From positions 1,860,001 through 1,924,000 of the forward strand of contig JAYJMM010000122.1 in the NCBI GenBank assembly GCA_037349105.1: a stretch of 64,000 bases of DNA. Direction: 5' to 3'. The DNA is from Limnomonas spitsbergensis. Its lineage: Eukaryota; Chlorophyta; Chlorophyceae; Chlamydomonadales. The notes beneath the pieces are model-generated. The model worked only from the letters and a program-made list of their open reading frames with translations. It was not told the origin of the DNA and made no database searches. Shown piece by piece: positions 21,669 through 33,942 of this stretch. Made by a program: the position numbers and the translations under genes. The stretch's first letter is position 1. The number at the start of each line of letters is the position of its first letter.

Positions 21669-24120
21669 ATGCCATAAATACAACCTGGCGGCCATGCGGC
21701 GCGCGAGCACGTTGCAGACTTGCAGTGCGGTAGCCAGAGTATCTCCCTTCCTTACATGGCCTTCCTCATGCTGCCACTTTCATGCTGAATGTTTCCCAAT
21801 GATTTTGAATCGTGTAACATGATTCAGGCGGAACTAACTAACTGGGCCATACAAGCAGGCATGACCCGGCTGCTGGTGTTGCGCAGCTAAGCGGCTACCA
21901 ACCGAAACCTCAAGACCTCTGCAATGATGATATTGACCTGGAGCAGAGTGGAGCTGCTGATGTGATGCATAGTCTTGAAGGGCGTCTAACATGCCAAGTC
22001 AATGACATTACACCTCTGGGCCCTGCTCAAAAAGGCTCGGCCGCGTGGGCGCCCAACTGTCCCGTTGGAAGAGAATAAACTTAAGGTAAGAGGGAAAGAA
22101 GGAGAAGGACACAAAGAAGAAAGAAATACCCTCGAACAGGTAAAGGCAGCCCGAAGTATCTTTGCCCCTCTCAAGCCTTATCCACAAGAAGGCAAAGGAA
22201 AGCAACAAATCTAGGCCTCAACATGCCAAGTGAATGTATGGTATGCACCATTGCACCGTAGTGTGCAGTGTGCTGCAATTCAAACACCCTGAGGCCCCCC
22301 TTGGCCAAATAAGATTTCAAATCAGACTTTTCGTATTCAGAGTCAGATAGATAATCATGCTGTGGCCTGTGGACCCAAAGAGAAGGAGGGCAGATAGACT
22401 AGGGGGCAATGGGGCATACCGATATGTCGCCACTACTCTGGCTTTACTTGCTTAGTTGCTTTGGCAAAATGTGCGAGGCCTCATCTGATTGTCCCGCATG
22501 GCCCCTCAGAGGCTCAGACTGAGGCTCTGACACGCAAGCCCTCACCCCTTCTGGTTCATAGGTACTGGAATCATCTCACTGTCGGCTAATACGGTATGCA
22601 AATATTTACAGCCATTTATTTGACAGTGCGGCAAAAATGCAAATTAAAAAATTGAAAGACATCTGAAAGACACCGAGCAAACCACCAGTGCATACTGAAT
22701 ACCACCAGTGCATACCCCGGGCCTCGGGACTGTCGGACCTTGGTACCAAGTCGGACCGACATTTGGACCCGGATTTGGACCCCATCAGCTACATCAGCTG
22801 AACTTTAGGAGAAGTTGCTCGGCTGCAACCGTCGAGAAGTTGCTCGCTCAGCTGCCCACTCTCGCATATCTGACATTGTGAATTTGATCAATATGGGGTG
22901 TACTGTGGTTTTATTTCTTTTCGAAAAATGTGGAATGCGTGAATTTCTGGCTCGGCACGACTTTCCATGGTCATGCACAGAGGTGGTCTCTGGTCATGCA
23001 CGACTGATTGCTCACCCATCAGTCTGTCCTTATTACCCACAGTATGATCTTGGGGGCGATTTAGGGCTTACAATATAATAATATCTTCAGGAGGCCCTAG
23101 TCAACGCAAGACACATGTGTGCACTCATTGCACCCAACCACCGGTCCATCGTACGCGCCCATTCATGGGGCGTCGCAGCTGGCCGGTTATTACTCGGCGA
23201 TCAAAAAATGAAGAAAAGTGACACGAAAAATGGAATGGTCGCACTCGATACCAAGCACTGGTAGCTCCGTCGGTCCGTCCTATGTGAGCTGCAGGCGACA
23301 GCGCTTCTATAAATGTGCGTTGCGGGCATATTATTCACCCACGCTAACATCATCAACCAAGACACCCACCCATCCCAGCGGACATCTAGCCTGCCGCATC
23401 CTTGATTGCCGAGAGAACCGACACGCACGCTACTATATCCGTTAGTCGCTCCCTTACCGGCTGCCGTCCATCGCTCGGTCTACCTCTCGGTAAGGGCTAG
23501 AAGCCTTGCAGGGTACCAGTCCTTTATCAGTCGGGTGATTACACGTCAATCTGTATTGGACATTTTCCTCCACAATCGTGAACCATTGAGCTGTGCGTAA
23601 CCAGGGGCTGAACCATTGAGCTGTGCGTAACCAGGGGCCGTAACATAACACACTTCTTGTGCTGGCGGTTACGAAATAAACATGAAATGGCTTGGAACCC
23701 TATTTTACACGTTGTTGCCACCACTTTGCTACTCTGCCTTGCTGCCAATGAAACGACTAGATCTGCTTCTTTATCCATCCAACCAATATCCAACTTGCTC
23801 GTGCTCAATATTTGAATAGTGGTGCCCAATACATCATCCACCCTGCCAAATGTGTCCACCCTGCCAAAACGAGCCAGTCAGCTAGAGCCCTCATGGCTCG
23901 CTGCTATGGGCCAGTGGTCCCTCTCTATGAGCGACATCCAGGGTTAGAGTGTGAACGCCTGACCGTACTTGTGGACACTTCAGTCAGCCAGTGCAAGATT
24001 TTGTCACCAGATGCCTGTATTACGCTCGCCATGCTGATATGACCGCTTTACACGAGTCATTTTAGCATGGCGAGCATAGGCCATAGATAGGGTGCTTCAT
24101 TCAGTAGGCTATTAGGGGTA
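21669..24120. other. Mostly uncharacterised; one LINE 3' end
   Basis: At 22000-22215 (minus) a copy of the LINE 3' end described at 48190-48455 is present, from GTTGAGGCCTAG to GTAATGTCATTG in its own direction. A 31-bp unit (TGAACCATTGAGCTGTGCG + 12 nt) is tandemly doubled at about 23580-23640. No host gene is supported; short open frames lack context. Confidence 0.4.
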
Positions 24121-24121
24121 G

Positions 24122-25710
24122 CCTACTGTCGCAAGTGAGTGCCCTGATATTGGGGCCCGTCTTTCACTACTTTCACATGCTTTGGTCAGAGTTTTACTTT
24201 ATGCTGATGCTCTTGTGTTATTCACTGAATCGCCGGATGATCTGCAAAAACTTCTTGATGCTCTCCATATTTTTGTCCCCACAATGCCTTGACAGTCAAT
24301 ATAAAAAAATCTGAAGCAGTTGTTTTTAACCAGAAATATTGCCGTCATTTGGCATCTCTGTCTTATGACGGAAGCGTTCTTGATATTAAGCCCTTTTTCA
24401 TCTACTTGGGTATGTTATTTGATGAGGCAGAGGGTATGAAGGGAGCAGGTAGACGTTGTGTCAACAAGGGGAGGGCAGCTTTGTATGCCATGGTCCGGAG
24501 ATGTCATGAGCTTGACATACACAATGTTCACATTAAATGTCATATTTTTTACTCTTTGGTGAAGCCTATTCTGTTTTATGGGTGTGAAATTTGGGGACCA
24601 GGTCTCCTTGCAAAAGGAGTCGGCTTGACAGATACTGGTTTCTCTAGAGATTTGGAGGTAATTCACAAGGGTTTTCTTAGGCAGTGTCTGGGTCTTCGCA
24701 AGTCTGTGGCCGAGTATATTCTCATGAGTGAACTGCACCGTGCACCCCTTATCTTAAGTATTTTTCAGCAGACCCTGAGTTTCTGGAATGGAATTAATCA
24801 GAGGCCTGACGATGACCTTGTGAAAATGGCTATGCAGGAAAGTTGTGATTTGGCGAAGGGTGGCACTTCACTTTGTTGGGCTGGTTTTCTGTCTACGATA
24901 TTGATGACTAAAGGTATTGATTTATTGACTGCTTCAGCCAATACCTCTTTGGATATTGAGGTCATTGTGAATTCAGCTAGGGATCAGTGGCTTTCCAAAA
25001 TTTCCAGGGTTATGCCACATACGGCCCTGTCAGTACGTGCTACTCCTGACTCAGAACGCTCGGGGTTCAAATGGTTCACGTTCTCTAAGTGGTTCCAAAT
25101 TAAACGTGATGTGAAGGAGACTTTCTGGTACAATTTGAGTAAGCCTAATATTATTTTCGCTGTAGCCCGGTATCGGATGAGGTCGCATTGGCTGAATGTT
25201 GAGACGGGGCGCTTTGAGAAACCTTGTGTGCCTCGTAGCGAGAGGATTTGTAGATGTTGCAATCTTAAATGTCGGGAGGATGAGCTTAACATGATTTACT
25301 GCCCGTTCTATACAGACCTTCGTTTTCAGTTTAACCTTACTTTCCATAATTTCCTACAGGACGAGGATGAGGCCATGAAACGGTACGCAAATGGAGTGTG
25401 GGGCAAACTAAATGCAGCGGATTCTGCTTATGTGTTCTGGAAGAAATTTGGTTCTTTTATCTTTCAGTGTATGATGAAAAGAGAGAATCATCTCAAAACT
25501 TTGCCAAATTTCCTGTCTTCCCCCTAATTCTCTAGGCGGTGCTCAATCGAACTCTTTTGCACCCACATCTTGTTTTATGGCTGGGGCTTATCTTCTGCAC
25601 TATGGGGTTCATTCCCACGCCACTGTCGTGGTTGTGTGCTAGTTGCTTGCCCAGGGGGTTCACTGGTTTTCGCTTTCTGTCCTAGTGCATCAAGTGTGAT
25701 GCTCTGTTGG
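24122..25710 (+). pseudogene. Non-LTR retrotransposon reverse transcriptase, C-terminal fragment with 3' tail
   Basis: In one frame 24122-24287 reads ..VRVLLYADALVLFTESPDDL, the catalytic box region of a LINE reverse transcriptase, but with YADA instead of YADD. A stop and frame change at about 24285 lead to a 412-codon frame (to 25527) with CLTVNIKKSEAVVF, then VKPILFYGCEIWG, a hallmark of the region after the polymerase fingers/palm. Near the end CRCCNLKCREDELNMIYCP is the Cys/His-type motif seen at LINE C-termini. The 3' tail to about 25710 matches 18752-18960. The N-terminal part and endonuclease are missing, so this is a 5'-truncated, inactive copy. Confidence 0.75.
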
Positions 25711-25782
25711 ACTGTAAAAACTTCACAAAACTTCACTGGACGAAGCACCATGTTTATAAATACCGATAGCTGGTTTTACCTA

Positions 25783-25865
25783 CAATTTTGCCGACGTTGC
25801 CAAGCTTCATTTCAGCATGGCCCAGAGGTGTAGTGTCATTACCGGTAACATACAATTTTGCCGCA
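25783..25865 (+). mobile_element. 5'-truncated LINE 3' end with target duplication
   Basis: TACAATTTTGCCG occurs at 25788-25800 and again at 25852-25864. Between them lies only the 3' end of the LINE-like family (CAAGCTTCATTTCAGCATGG, CCCAGAGGTGTAGTGTCATT). A short 3' fragment between 13-bp direct repeats is the expected product of target-primed reverse transcription. It lies about 70 bp upstream of the start codon of the next gene. Confidence 0.6.
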
Positions 25866-25934
25866 TACTAAATCGCATAAATGCTATTGCATGCCGCAGG
25901 TTTATCTTCTCCAACGTCCTATCAGCCGTCACGC

Positions 25935-27157
25935 ATGGCTACCGCCGTCAGGGCCGCCATCCTGGCCTGTGTGCTGCTTTGCGCCACTGTTGCAGCTGAG
26001 GAACGCAGCAAGGGCCACGGCGGCCCGCCAGGTACCTACATGCACGGCGGGCCCCCTAGCCTACCAAGCCATAACAAGACTAAGGAGCATGACAGCCCGC
26101 CCAGCCACAACAAGAGTAAGGAGCACGGCGGTCCCCCAAGCCACAACGAGACTAAGGAGCGTGACAGCCCGCCCAGCCACAACAAGACTAAGGAGCATGA
26201 CAGCCCACCTGGCCACAACGAGACTAAGGAGCACGGCGGCCCCCCTAACCACAACAAGACTAAAGAGCACGACAGCCCGCCCAGCCACAACAAGAGTAAG
26301 GAGCACGGCGGCCCCCCAAGCCACAACGAGACTAAGGAGCATGACAGCCCGCCCAGCCACAACAAGACTAAGGAGCATGACAGCCCACCTGGCCACAACA
26401 AGACTAAGGAGCACGGCGGCCCCCCTAGCCACAACAAGACTAAAGAGCACGGCGGCCCGCCCAGCCACGACAAGACTAAGGAGCACGGCGGCCCACCTGT
26501 CCACAACGTTGCACGTAAGCTGTTGGCGATGCATGGAGATTTCAAGGCTGGCGGACCTCCTCACGATGGCATCGAAGGCGGCGAGCACGGCGGCCCACCC
26601 TACAGCGGGCACAACGGCCCTCTTCACGGTGGTCTCAAGGTCGATGAGCACAGCGGCCCGCCTCACGACTCAGTCATCAACAAGCATGGCGGCCCCCCCC
26701 ATGAGGACAAGAAGCATGGTGGCCCCCCCCCATGAGGACAAGAGGCATGGCGGCCCCCCCCATGAGGACAAGAAGCATGGTGCCCCCCCCCATGAGGACA
26801 AGAAGCATGGTGGCCCCCCCCATGAGGACAAGATGCATGGTGGCCCCCCCCCATGAGGACAAGAGGCATGGTGGCCCCCCCCATGAGGACAAGAAGCATG
26901 GTGGCCCCCCCCATGAGGACAAGAAGCATGGTGGCCCCCCCCATGAGGACAAGATGCATGGTGCCCCCCCCCATGAGGACAAGATGCATGGTGCCCCCCC
27001 CCCATGAGGACAAGATGCATGGTGCCCCCCCCCATGAGGACAAGAAGCATGGTGGCCCCCCCCATGAGGACCAGATGCATGGTGGCCCCCCCATGAGGAC
27101 AAGATGCATGGTGCCCCCCCCCATGAGGACAAGATGCATGGTGCCCCCCCCCATGAC
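25935..27157 (+). CDS. Secreted His/Gly/Pro repeat protein
   Basis: The ATG at 25935 opens a typical signal peptide (MATAVR, then a hydrophobic run AAILACVLLCATVAA, then EERSK). Upstream in-frame codons from 25881 lack this order, so 25935 is preferred. The mature part begins with about twelve copies of a 12-residue unit of the type SHNKTKEHDSPP / SHNETKEHGGPP (26080-26510), followed by a short unique part (VHNVARKLLAMHGDFKAGG) and then HEDKKHGGPP units encoded by a 30-bp repeat. Each 30-bp unit has a run of 7-10 C. The first 9-C run, at about 26730, shifts the frame and the reading ends at 26735, although the array continues to 27157 with compensating shifts. Function is unknown; repeats rich in His, Asn, Lys and Pro suggest a wall, matrix or metal-binding protein. 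Frame changes may be real or homopolymer read errors. Confidence 0.55.
26685..27157 (+). repeat. 30-bp tandem array with variable C runs
   Basis: About 15 units of CATGAGGACAAGAAGCATGG + TGGC(n). Eight C after GG keep the frame; units with nine (about 26722, 26843), ten after G (about 26994) or seven (about 27084) change it. Long open frames on both strands here are shadows of the array. Confidence 0.75.
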
Positions 27158-27179
27158 TGATTGCTAGAATGCCAGCAGC

Positions 27180-29851
27180 ATGCATTGATAGACCCATGAA
27201 TGATGAGTGCCATGCAATTTAAACCAGCCTGAGATTTGTAGACGTTCCTAGCTTACATGACCAGCATTGAGCATTTGTGTTTCCTTCACCCAAGGGCAGG
27301 TAGCCCGACTACCTCACTGGGCTTGACGAATGCTTGCCATACTTGTGTCCTGTCTTTTGTCACGAGGCCGGATTGGGATATAACTGGAACATCTTGAATT
27401 CGAATGTGGCTGAAGCATTTGCACATGCATTGACATATAGGTATGGCCTGGTATGATTTTGAATGTAAAATTTTATACATGCTCATGCCGATTATGAATC
27501 CCTGATAGAGGTACACACAAGTCACTTCAAGAGATTGATAGGTCTCTAATGCAGAAGAGCAGCAGATGGGTAGATAAGTGAGCAAGTCACTCAAATACCA
27601 CAGCAAACTGCAGTGTATTTCTCATAATGTCACTCATCAGCATGTCACACAGTGCCACATCATATCACTGTAAAGGTCACTCAAGAGGTCACCCAGAGGG
27701 CCACACATTACTACAGCAGATCAGTTAGCAGGTCAATTGATCAGAGGGTTATTACACATGATTACTGGAGGTTATGCAGGTGTTCAACAATACACACAAG
27801 TTGGCTACGCAGCAGATAATCAAACACGCATGCAGTTATGCAGTACGTCACTCAACAGGGGATACACACAGGTCACACATCAATAACATCATGGTTCACT
27901 CCAAATTACTCGGCAGGTTACATATGGTGTGGTAGGTCATAAAGTCAGTCACGGTAAGCTTACTCCTGGACCAAGTTAACCTCCCAATCCCCAGGAACTG
28001 GTGAGTCTTAAGCCTGACTTGTCACGCAGTATGCACCCACCCACCCAAACCAGCAGACAAACACTTCAAGATTCAGGAAACACATACATCGCCAAGCATG
28101 CAAGCTGTCTGCCTAACAGGGCACCCTGCATGCAGCCGAGCACTCATGCTACCCATCTACGGCACACAGGTCATGCACAAACCACTCAACACATATGCTG
28201 TCAAGGTCTCATTACCCGCCCCACGCCTGACCGCATACTAAATGTGGTAACGGTACGGATGTGCCTACAGCGATGTTTCCTCAACCTCCACGCCCCAGTA
28301 GAGCGTAGCTTTCTTTCTTCCTCACTGCAGAGCACCAATGGCACTCTTGCACCACACAAACCACCCCGCCCGCCTGCCGTGGTCAAGCCCTCTGAGCAGG
28401 GCCCAGAGGTGCGTCGTGATGAACAGCATTCCGCTGCTCGCCACTCCGGACCCAAAATACCAAATTTCATGCCACCAATCATCAAGAACTTGCAAACAAG
28501 AATCAACAAAGTAAGGGCCAAAATAAGGGCTAACGCCAGTAGTGGACCCTATTTCTTATACCAAGCTTTGAAAATCCACTCTGATAAGGAAGCATGCATC
28601 AAATTGCAGGGTTCCATACAGATTTCTACTGCTTGCCCCACATGTCCCATGCACCTTTAAGAGGCCTGTTGACTGCAGCATGTACAAAATATCATTTCTG
28701 AAGTCTGAGGCGTCCCATTTCTGGCACAAATGCCTGAGTTGCCTTGTTGCTCGAGGTTGGAGGTCCTCATCAGGTCAGAATGGATTCAGCTGTTCTCTAC
28801 ACAGATGATGACTGAAAATCAACCACTCTGAAGACCTCCCACACCAAGGAAGGTAAGTTGTATGTTAGCCAGAAGAAAGAAAGAGGACTCCAATGCATTA
28901 TTGCATTGTGGATTTGGGGGGATGCAGGCTGACAGACCATACTTACTTCCGCGGTGCTCCCTGCACAGTTTTTGAAGGACGGGACGGCATGCGGCTCTGG
29001 CATGCGGTATAGCGTAATAGCGGTACAAACTACCGGTTCGGGAGTTGTAATACGTGATGGCCCTGCCCAGTTGCCCATGTCTCCTTTGAGAAGCTCTTAC
29101 CATATAACAGTGAACAGAAGACCTTGCAGGAATTGTGGGGTCCTTTCGACGTGATCCTTGGAGCCAGCTGTTGATCCCCACCGGCCCCGTGATGCCTTGC
29201 CATGCAAAAGCGGGCTCCTTGCCATGTCAATGCCTTGCTGCTGCGTTGCAAATCCTTGGTTCGTTATCAATAACGTCTCAAACGGGAGAAGGAGATAAAT
29301 GTTCCTGCACCAGTATCATACTGCAAGCAGGAGCCTGCAAGCCGTCAATCGGATAGATATCATCAATCCGTGCTAACTGTCATTCTGCCCTATCACGTAA
29401 ATGGTTTCTTTCATTCAAACCTGATGGCAAGCCCTCCACATGCTTGCGTTCTAGCCTGGATCCGGCCCATGAACAGGCAGGGGCTATGAGATAGGCAGGA
29501 GTGGCTTCAGGCTTTTGGCAGGGCCCAGGCTGTAGGGGCTGAGCGGTTGAGCAAGGGGACAGATGTCAGCCATATTATATTTTGATTCGAAGTTGCAACA
29601 AGAATGTCAGGACAGATGCCCGTGTGCTTTCTTGACTGTGATAACGAAATGGGAAGGGTCCCCTGTACCACATCGTGGAGAAAGTGTGGGCTCTCCAAGA
29701 TTCAAAATGCTACTCGCACTAGCCAAGTCGTGATCGCGATTTGCTTCTGAATCCATGACGAGATTGTTGACCATGAAGCACTGAACCTTTACACGTACAC
29801 GTACTGAAAGCCCGCTGGCAGATTGTTCTCGTGACATCACCCCCTGCGAGG
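27180..29851. other. Intergenic; retroelement leader fragment and irregular repeats
   Basis: 27600-27960 is full of AGGTCACTCA / GTCACAC-like words. At 28250-28320 the text (GATGTTTCCTCAACC.., then AGCTTTCTTTCTTCCT.., then TGCAG) resembles 47475-47545, just before the LINE fragment there, and at 28395 GCAGGGCCCAGAGGTGC follows, so LINE-derived sequence is likely. Around 29090-29160 an exon-like stretch reads LQELWGPFDVILGAS, reminiscent of methyltransferase folds, but no partner exon was found. No gene is claimed. Confidence 0.35.
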
Positions 29852-32786
29852 ATGATCTGCAATCAAACGCCAAGGATGTGTCGACACAGCTTAGTCCAGT
29901 CTAAATTCTCTGCAAGACATCCGCATCTAGCATCCGCCCAATCGGGCGCTAAAAAGAACCCTTGCAGTCCGAGGGCCCCTCAGCAATGTGGATCGCCATC
30001 GCTTCAACGTCTGACGCCACTTAACGCCAAGAGGCTTCCCAGCCAGGCCGAGACTGTGTTGAATCCCACTGATTCGGCTGAAGCGCTAATCAGCCGCGTG
30101 GCCACGGCATCCAAGTCGTACAGTGACCTCGACTACTTGACGGTAAGCTTCTCTGCCTGCACTGCAGCATCGTCGAATATGATTAAGCATAACACTTGGC
30201 CAGGGCTCGGTATGACGCTGGCTGTGACTAAATCTTGGCCCTGAGGTAATGGCAAGCTGTGAGGAAGCAAGCAAGCTATGTGCATTGTTTTGGGTATGTG
30301 TCAGATCACAGGTGTCACAATGTTTGCGAATAGTGTACACGGCTTATTAAGACTTTTGCATGCTGTGCAGAGGACTGGGCCATTGCATGGCTGGGCACAT
30401 CGTGCACCACCAGTACAAGCGGTGTCCTCCTCTCACCCTCACTGATTCATGTAGCGTACTGATCTGAATGTCAGCTCCACAGATTCCTCAGCATTTTCAG
30501 TATTACAGTCCCATACAATACATACGTCATAAACCTGTCACTGGACCAATGACCATTCCTTATTCTGGTTTGATTCGATTAAGTACATGGCAACCACAGC
30601 CATACTTCTACGTACGTCTACGCTGTTTGGTAACCTCACCCTAGTATCCAATAGCCATACTCACATCTTTCCCAGCGATGGGGACGCATCAAGGCGCAAC
30701 TCCCGGTCTCAATCACATTGAGCCTTCTGGTCGTTTTACGTATGTGGATCTGCTTGTCTTCATGCCTACCCTAATGCATACGAGGTTCCTTTGCTATGCT
30801 TGTGGAGGATTGGAACTTATGAGGCCCCATGAATTACTCACTAAATGTTGAAATTTCTGATGTGAACGAAATATTAGACACAAATTGAACTTCTTGGCTA
30901 TCCATTTCGTATCCTTTTCAGCGGTAAGCAAACTGATGGGCCGTTGGCTGTGATTACCTGGGCCTATTGGGCTGCGTCTGTATGTCCACTCCCAGCTTGT
31001 TCGTGGAGTCTCACCGTAATCCCCAATCTAGTAACTTGTATGCTGTCCCCCTAATCTCCATGTGCAGGAGCTGCTGGCCATTCAGCAGAGTGATGGTCCT
31101 AAGGCCATGGGTTTCTTTGGGACGCGAAACATGGGTGTGACACACCAAAAGCTGGTTGAAGTGCTGAGCTATGCGTACGCCTCCACGGTATGCTGCATGG
31201 AAGAGCCATGCCCATGCTAAGGCACTCGTCATACATGGACCTTTTTGTTGCATCAGCTTGCAATACAGAATGATGAATATCGTGCCATGGCACTCATATG
31301 CTACAGTCTTACAGTCCCCTGTGAAGTTTTTATGGTCCTACAGAGCCCTACATGCCAGAACACCCAACATGCTTTGGAGCACGCCGGTCACCAAAATACG
31401 CCATGCTATGCAACCCGATGCAACCCATGCAACCCCACATTCAACCCATGCACTTTTGGACGCCATGTCTTGGCACACACTATGCCCCGCTGACCACCAT
31501 GCAATGGCTGTGTTGCATCTTATCATTGACTAATCCTCAGCTGGTGGGGTCTTTTGAAACAGGGAAACCACATTTACACCTCCGGTGCTATGGGAACCAA
31601 TGCAGCTGTGATCAAAGGTAGGGTTGAATGCAGGCAAATGGTATGCACCGATGCCAACCAGCATCAATTAACAATGAATCAGCATCTTATATATGATGTA
31701 CGGTACTGAATTGCTTTTGTATGGCTGTGTTAAGGGTGGGGTATTATGCTGTCATAAACAACCGCATGTAGAATCCAGAATTAAAGAATGCAGTAGGATA
31801 TACAGGAGTCTGCGCGGACATTGCGACGTAGCAAACTTATTTGAATTGTGAAACTGTTCCCATATCCCAGTCCTGCACCTGGTGTCTGGAAGCCTTAAGA
31901 CCTTGGGCTGTTGGAAGGTCACAATGCCCTTTGCAAGTTACCCAGTGTTCATGTTGTATCAGCAAGCTTATTAGCGCGCTATCAAGTTTGAATCAGCCGA
32001 TTCACCGCCATGATTGTCATCGAAGCGTGTGTGTGGGGGAGGGGGGGCAACCTCCTTACAGCCTAAGAGGGAACCCTATGTCAGGTGGTTGGCCCTGCCC
32101 TGCTTAAGGTGCTCTTCGAGCCAACGCCCCGGACAAGTTGACGGTGATCCTGCCCCAGAGTCTAAAAAGGCAGCCAGCTGACTCGCAAGATCTGTTGCAG
32201 CAGGTGAGATAGATTGCACAATCCACTGAACCATTGCCAATTGCCATGCACTGACATTATCATATCCAGCCTTCATCTCAGAGGCAAGCAAGGCATGCAT
32301 ATTTGTGCATGACTTCATTTTCCTTGCTGCAACCCCTCAGGTCCCCAACCTCGTAGAACTTTCGGAGAATGATGAGCTGTCACTATCAGAAGCAAGCAGG
32401 TAAACGGTTTCTAAATGACGAGCTATCGCTATCAGAAGCTACCAGCTAAAGAGTTCGTTTTTCTGAATGCTGGGGATGGCTGAAGTGTTTGTGATAAGTG
32501 GAAGGCCGTCTGCGTCAGGTCACCTGCCGAGTGACCCTCACAGTACCTAGGAACGCCTGTGTTTGAGTGACAGTGCAGGATCTGCAACCTCTGTTTGAAT
32601 GTGTGTGCAAGATCTGCAACCTTAGTTTGAATGCTTGCATGTGTGTGCAGGATCTGCAACCGCAAGATTATCAGCCATGTGCAGCAGGTGGTGTGCTTTG
32701 CATTTCATGACAGCCGTCTGCTACTGGAGACCTGCCAAGAAGCCAAGGACAGCAAGAAGATTGTGACACTCTTCTTCTTGGACTAG
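29852..32786 (+). CDS. DprA/Smf-like Rossmann-fold protein, probably organellar
   Basis: Six exons with matching phases: 29852-30142, 31068-31187, 31563-31617, 32109-32203, 32341-32399 and 32651-32786 (stop TAG), giving 251 residues. Residues 1 to about 60 are basic and Ser/Ala-rich without acidic patches, like a chloroplast or mitochondrial transit peptide. The core then reads AIQQSDGPKAMGFFGTRNMG, HQKLVEVLSYAYAS, HIYTSGAMGTNAAVIKGALR, KLTVILPQSLKRQPADSQDL, ENDELSLSEASR, ICNRKIISHVQQVVCFAFHD and ends KKIVTLFFLD. This is the nucleotide-binding Rossmann fold of the DprA/Smf (SLOG-type) group: GFFGTR and TSGAMGTNAAV are its two glycine-rich turns. Bacterial DprA loads RecA on single-stranded DNA; plant homologues of this length are annotated as recombination-mediator-like but their role is unproven. 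The start ATG at 29852 follows an in-frame GTG at 29831 that is not needed. The gene converges on the carboxypeptidase gene. Confidence 0.85.
32406..32650 (+). repeat. Echo copies of exon ends in the DprA-like gene intron
   Basis: At 32414-32445 a diverged copy of the 3' end of exon 32341-32399 (AATGACGAGCTATCGCTATC) lies 15 bp beyond its donor. At 32573-32589 and 32603-32621 two copies of the acceptor edge of the next exon (GTGCAGGATCTGCAACC) precede the real one at 32643-32661. Confidence 0.65.
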
Positions 32787-33942
32787 GAGGGTGACACTCT
32801 TTCCTTTTTGGACTAGAAGGGTGGCACGCTGCTGGGACTGGGAGTGACACTCTTCTTTGACTAGGAGAGGGCGTCACTTCTAGGGCGGGGTTGCTCCTGC
32901 CCTCATACACAGGTGGATGAGGTTGCCAGCTATGTCAATGACGGCATGTATGCTTGCTCGGAAAACGAGCTTGTGCAGTGGATCGCACAGCCCGCAATGT
33001 CTCAGATCCTCATGCCAAGAAATAGCTCCCAGCTCTGTGACCACACCAGAAGTGGCACTCTACCAGCTGCTCGATCTCAGGGTGCTTTTAGGAAGTGTGT
33101 GTGCCCTATCATGGGATAGTTACCCTTTCCTTGATTCTGCCTTGCATACTGGCTTGGGGCCGAAGCAGCTTATGTGGAGCATTCTTTTGCTGCTGTTGCG
33201 TATCTGCCGGATATGATTTTCTGATAAATTCCTCGGACTATATAAGACACCACTGAGGTGCTGGTTTGAAGTCACGCTCTGTTCCAAGGGACTCATGGGT
33301 GGCCAGTGTTATGGGGGAAAGTGGTACCATTGGTCCGTCCTCGACATTGATCCATTGAGACCACAGGAACAGAAGTGGCGGAAACGGGATAGACATCCTA
33401 GACCCAAGGCCAATGACGTTACACCTCTGGACCCTGCTTAACAAGTTCGACCGCGACCCCAATTAACCAGACTCGGGGAAGGTGCAGTAACGGATGCGAC
33501 TAGTCCTCACCTGTTGAGATTCCTACCTTTCCTGCACAAGATGACAGGCCTAGGTTTGTAGTGGTTTCCACTAGTCAATAACGTTTCACCTCAGGTTTCC
33601 GCTAGTACCCCGCACCATTGATGAGGCTGTATGCCATTGGGCATACAGGCTCACCAATGGCCTGTATGCTCATTGGTAAGCCTACAGCCTCGACCTCCGG
33701 TCACTCGACATGTGAACGATGGACTGGACGGGTTAACAATGAGGAAGGTGAGCCAGATCAGAACTCAGGTGACAAGGTAAGCATGCGATGCATCACATTA
33801 AAAAAACCTTACAAACCATGCGCGCATCTGTCAACCAAGTGCTGGTCGAAGCCACATATAGCTGCTGCTGCTGCTGTATAACCCAAACTGCCATTCAGGA
33901 GGGGCTACCTAGACGGCAGGCCCCAGTAACTGCTCTTGATTC
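32787..33942. other. Region between convergent genes
   Basis: At 32791-32816, 32821-32842 (weak) and 32844-32865 lie diverged copies of the last 25 nt of the preceding gene (GTGACACTCTTCTT..GACTAG). An open stretch at 32913-33119 (EVASYVNDGMYACSENELVQ) starts after CACAG and could be an exon of an unidentified gene. A LINE 3' end on the minus strand lies at 33411-33455. A 72-bp nested inverted repeat occupies 33619-33690. Confidence 0.4.

Noticed and set aside
26036..27213. Several long minus-strand frames rich in Leu/Gly/Ser or Cys/His
   Set aside because: Shadows of the 36-bp and 30-bp coding repeats of the plus-strand gene.
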